A stretch of DNA of 19,137 nt from Candidatus Glassbacteria bacterium RIFCSPLOWO2_12_FULL_58_11 (GTDB lineage: Bacteria > Gemmatimonadota > Glassbacteria > GWA2-58-10): assembly GCA_001780825.1 (NCBI GenBank), contig MFIX01000090.1, positions 1-19,137 on the forward strand. The letters are read 5' to 3'. The translations under genes and the position numbers were made by a program. The notes below the pieces were generated by a model. It worked only from the letters and a program-made list of their open reading frames with translations. It ran no database searches and had not been told where the DNA came from. Shown piece after piece: positions 19,077-19,137 of the stretch. Position 1 is the first letter of the stretch; every line of letters starts with the position of its first letter.

Positions 19077-19137
19077 TCAGGCGGCCAACAGCTTAAGAAG
19101 GCTCAACAGGTCGAAAATGTTGACTTTTCCATCCGCG
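19077..19137 (-). CDS. C-terminus of a dockerin-like (type I repeat) secreted protein (partial)
   Basis: The last 19 codons before the TGA at 19077-19079 read ADGKVNIFDLLSLLKLLAA. This matches the second half of a dockerin-type calcium-binding repeat (D-x-DGxVNxxDLxxLxxxL), often found at the extreme C-terminus of large extracellular proteins. The rest lies beyond the window, so its catalytic or binding part is unknown. Confidence 0.7.
   Translation of the reverse strand, partial: ADGKVNIFDLLSLLKLLAA

Overview
The window (19,137 bases) comes from a Gram-negative heterotrophic bacterium that I cannot place with confidence. Three things hint at a lineage around the FCB-like or poorly cultured phyla: an ABCG-type ATPase with a TerB-like N-terminus, a large exported parallel beta-helix protein, and a dockerin-like secreted C-terminus. 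This is inference only. Every recognisable intact gene lies on the minus strand. The flanking host genes are visibly GC-rich. The block from about 6.0 to 12.0 kb is AT-richer, which fits horizontal acquisition.

Layout from low to high coordinates. (1) 1-1530: an ABCG-type ABC transporter ATPase cut by the window edge. (2) 2078-5035: an exported UlaG-like metallo-hydrolase and an exported parallel beta-helix protein. (3) 5036-5766: debris, with the C-terminal remnant of a DUF4143-type ATPase on the plus strand and a short start-less remnant on the minus strand. (4) 5767-12326: a genomic island at the 3' end of a tRNA-Asp gene, bounded by a perfect 50-bp direct repeat. (5) 12278-12354: the intact tRNA-Asp(GTC) with its own promoter and terminator. 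(6) 12484-18457: gltBD, the two subunits of glutamate synthase, overlapping by 8 bases. (7) 18839-19137: a strongly self-complementary GC-rich structure, a terminator, and the last 19 codons of a dockerin-tailed protein.

The main discovery candidate is the island. It holds one compact four-gene minus-strand operon in the order AbiEi-like antitoxin, AbiEii-like nucleotidyltransferase toxin, TOTE-type AEP-primase/SF2-helicase, and SWIM zinc-finger protein. All junctions overlap or nearly touch (TTGA, TAGcATG, and a 26- or 47-base overlap). One consensus promoter drives it, lying within a perfect 18-bp inverted repeat, as expected for AbiEi autorepression. The predicted transcript start falls at the AbiEi start codon, so the mRNA may be leaderless. 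No integrase gene is visible. The ends instead carry a conserved 42-49 bp repeat pair and a degenerate tRNA-Asp copy, suggesting movement in trans or an older, partly decayed integration. I read it as a tRNA-integrated defence cassette that joins a type IV toxin-antitoxin pair to a primase-helicase effector. The parts are recognisable families; the four-gene linkage is what I cannot match to a described system.
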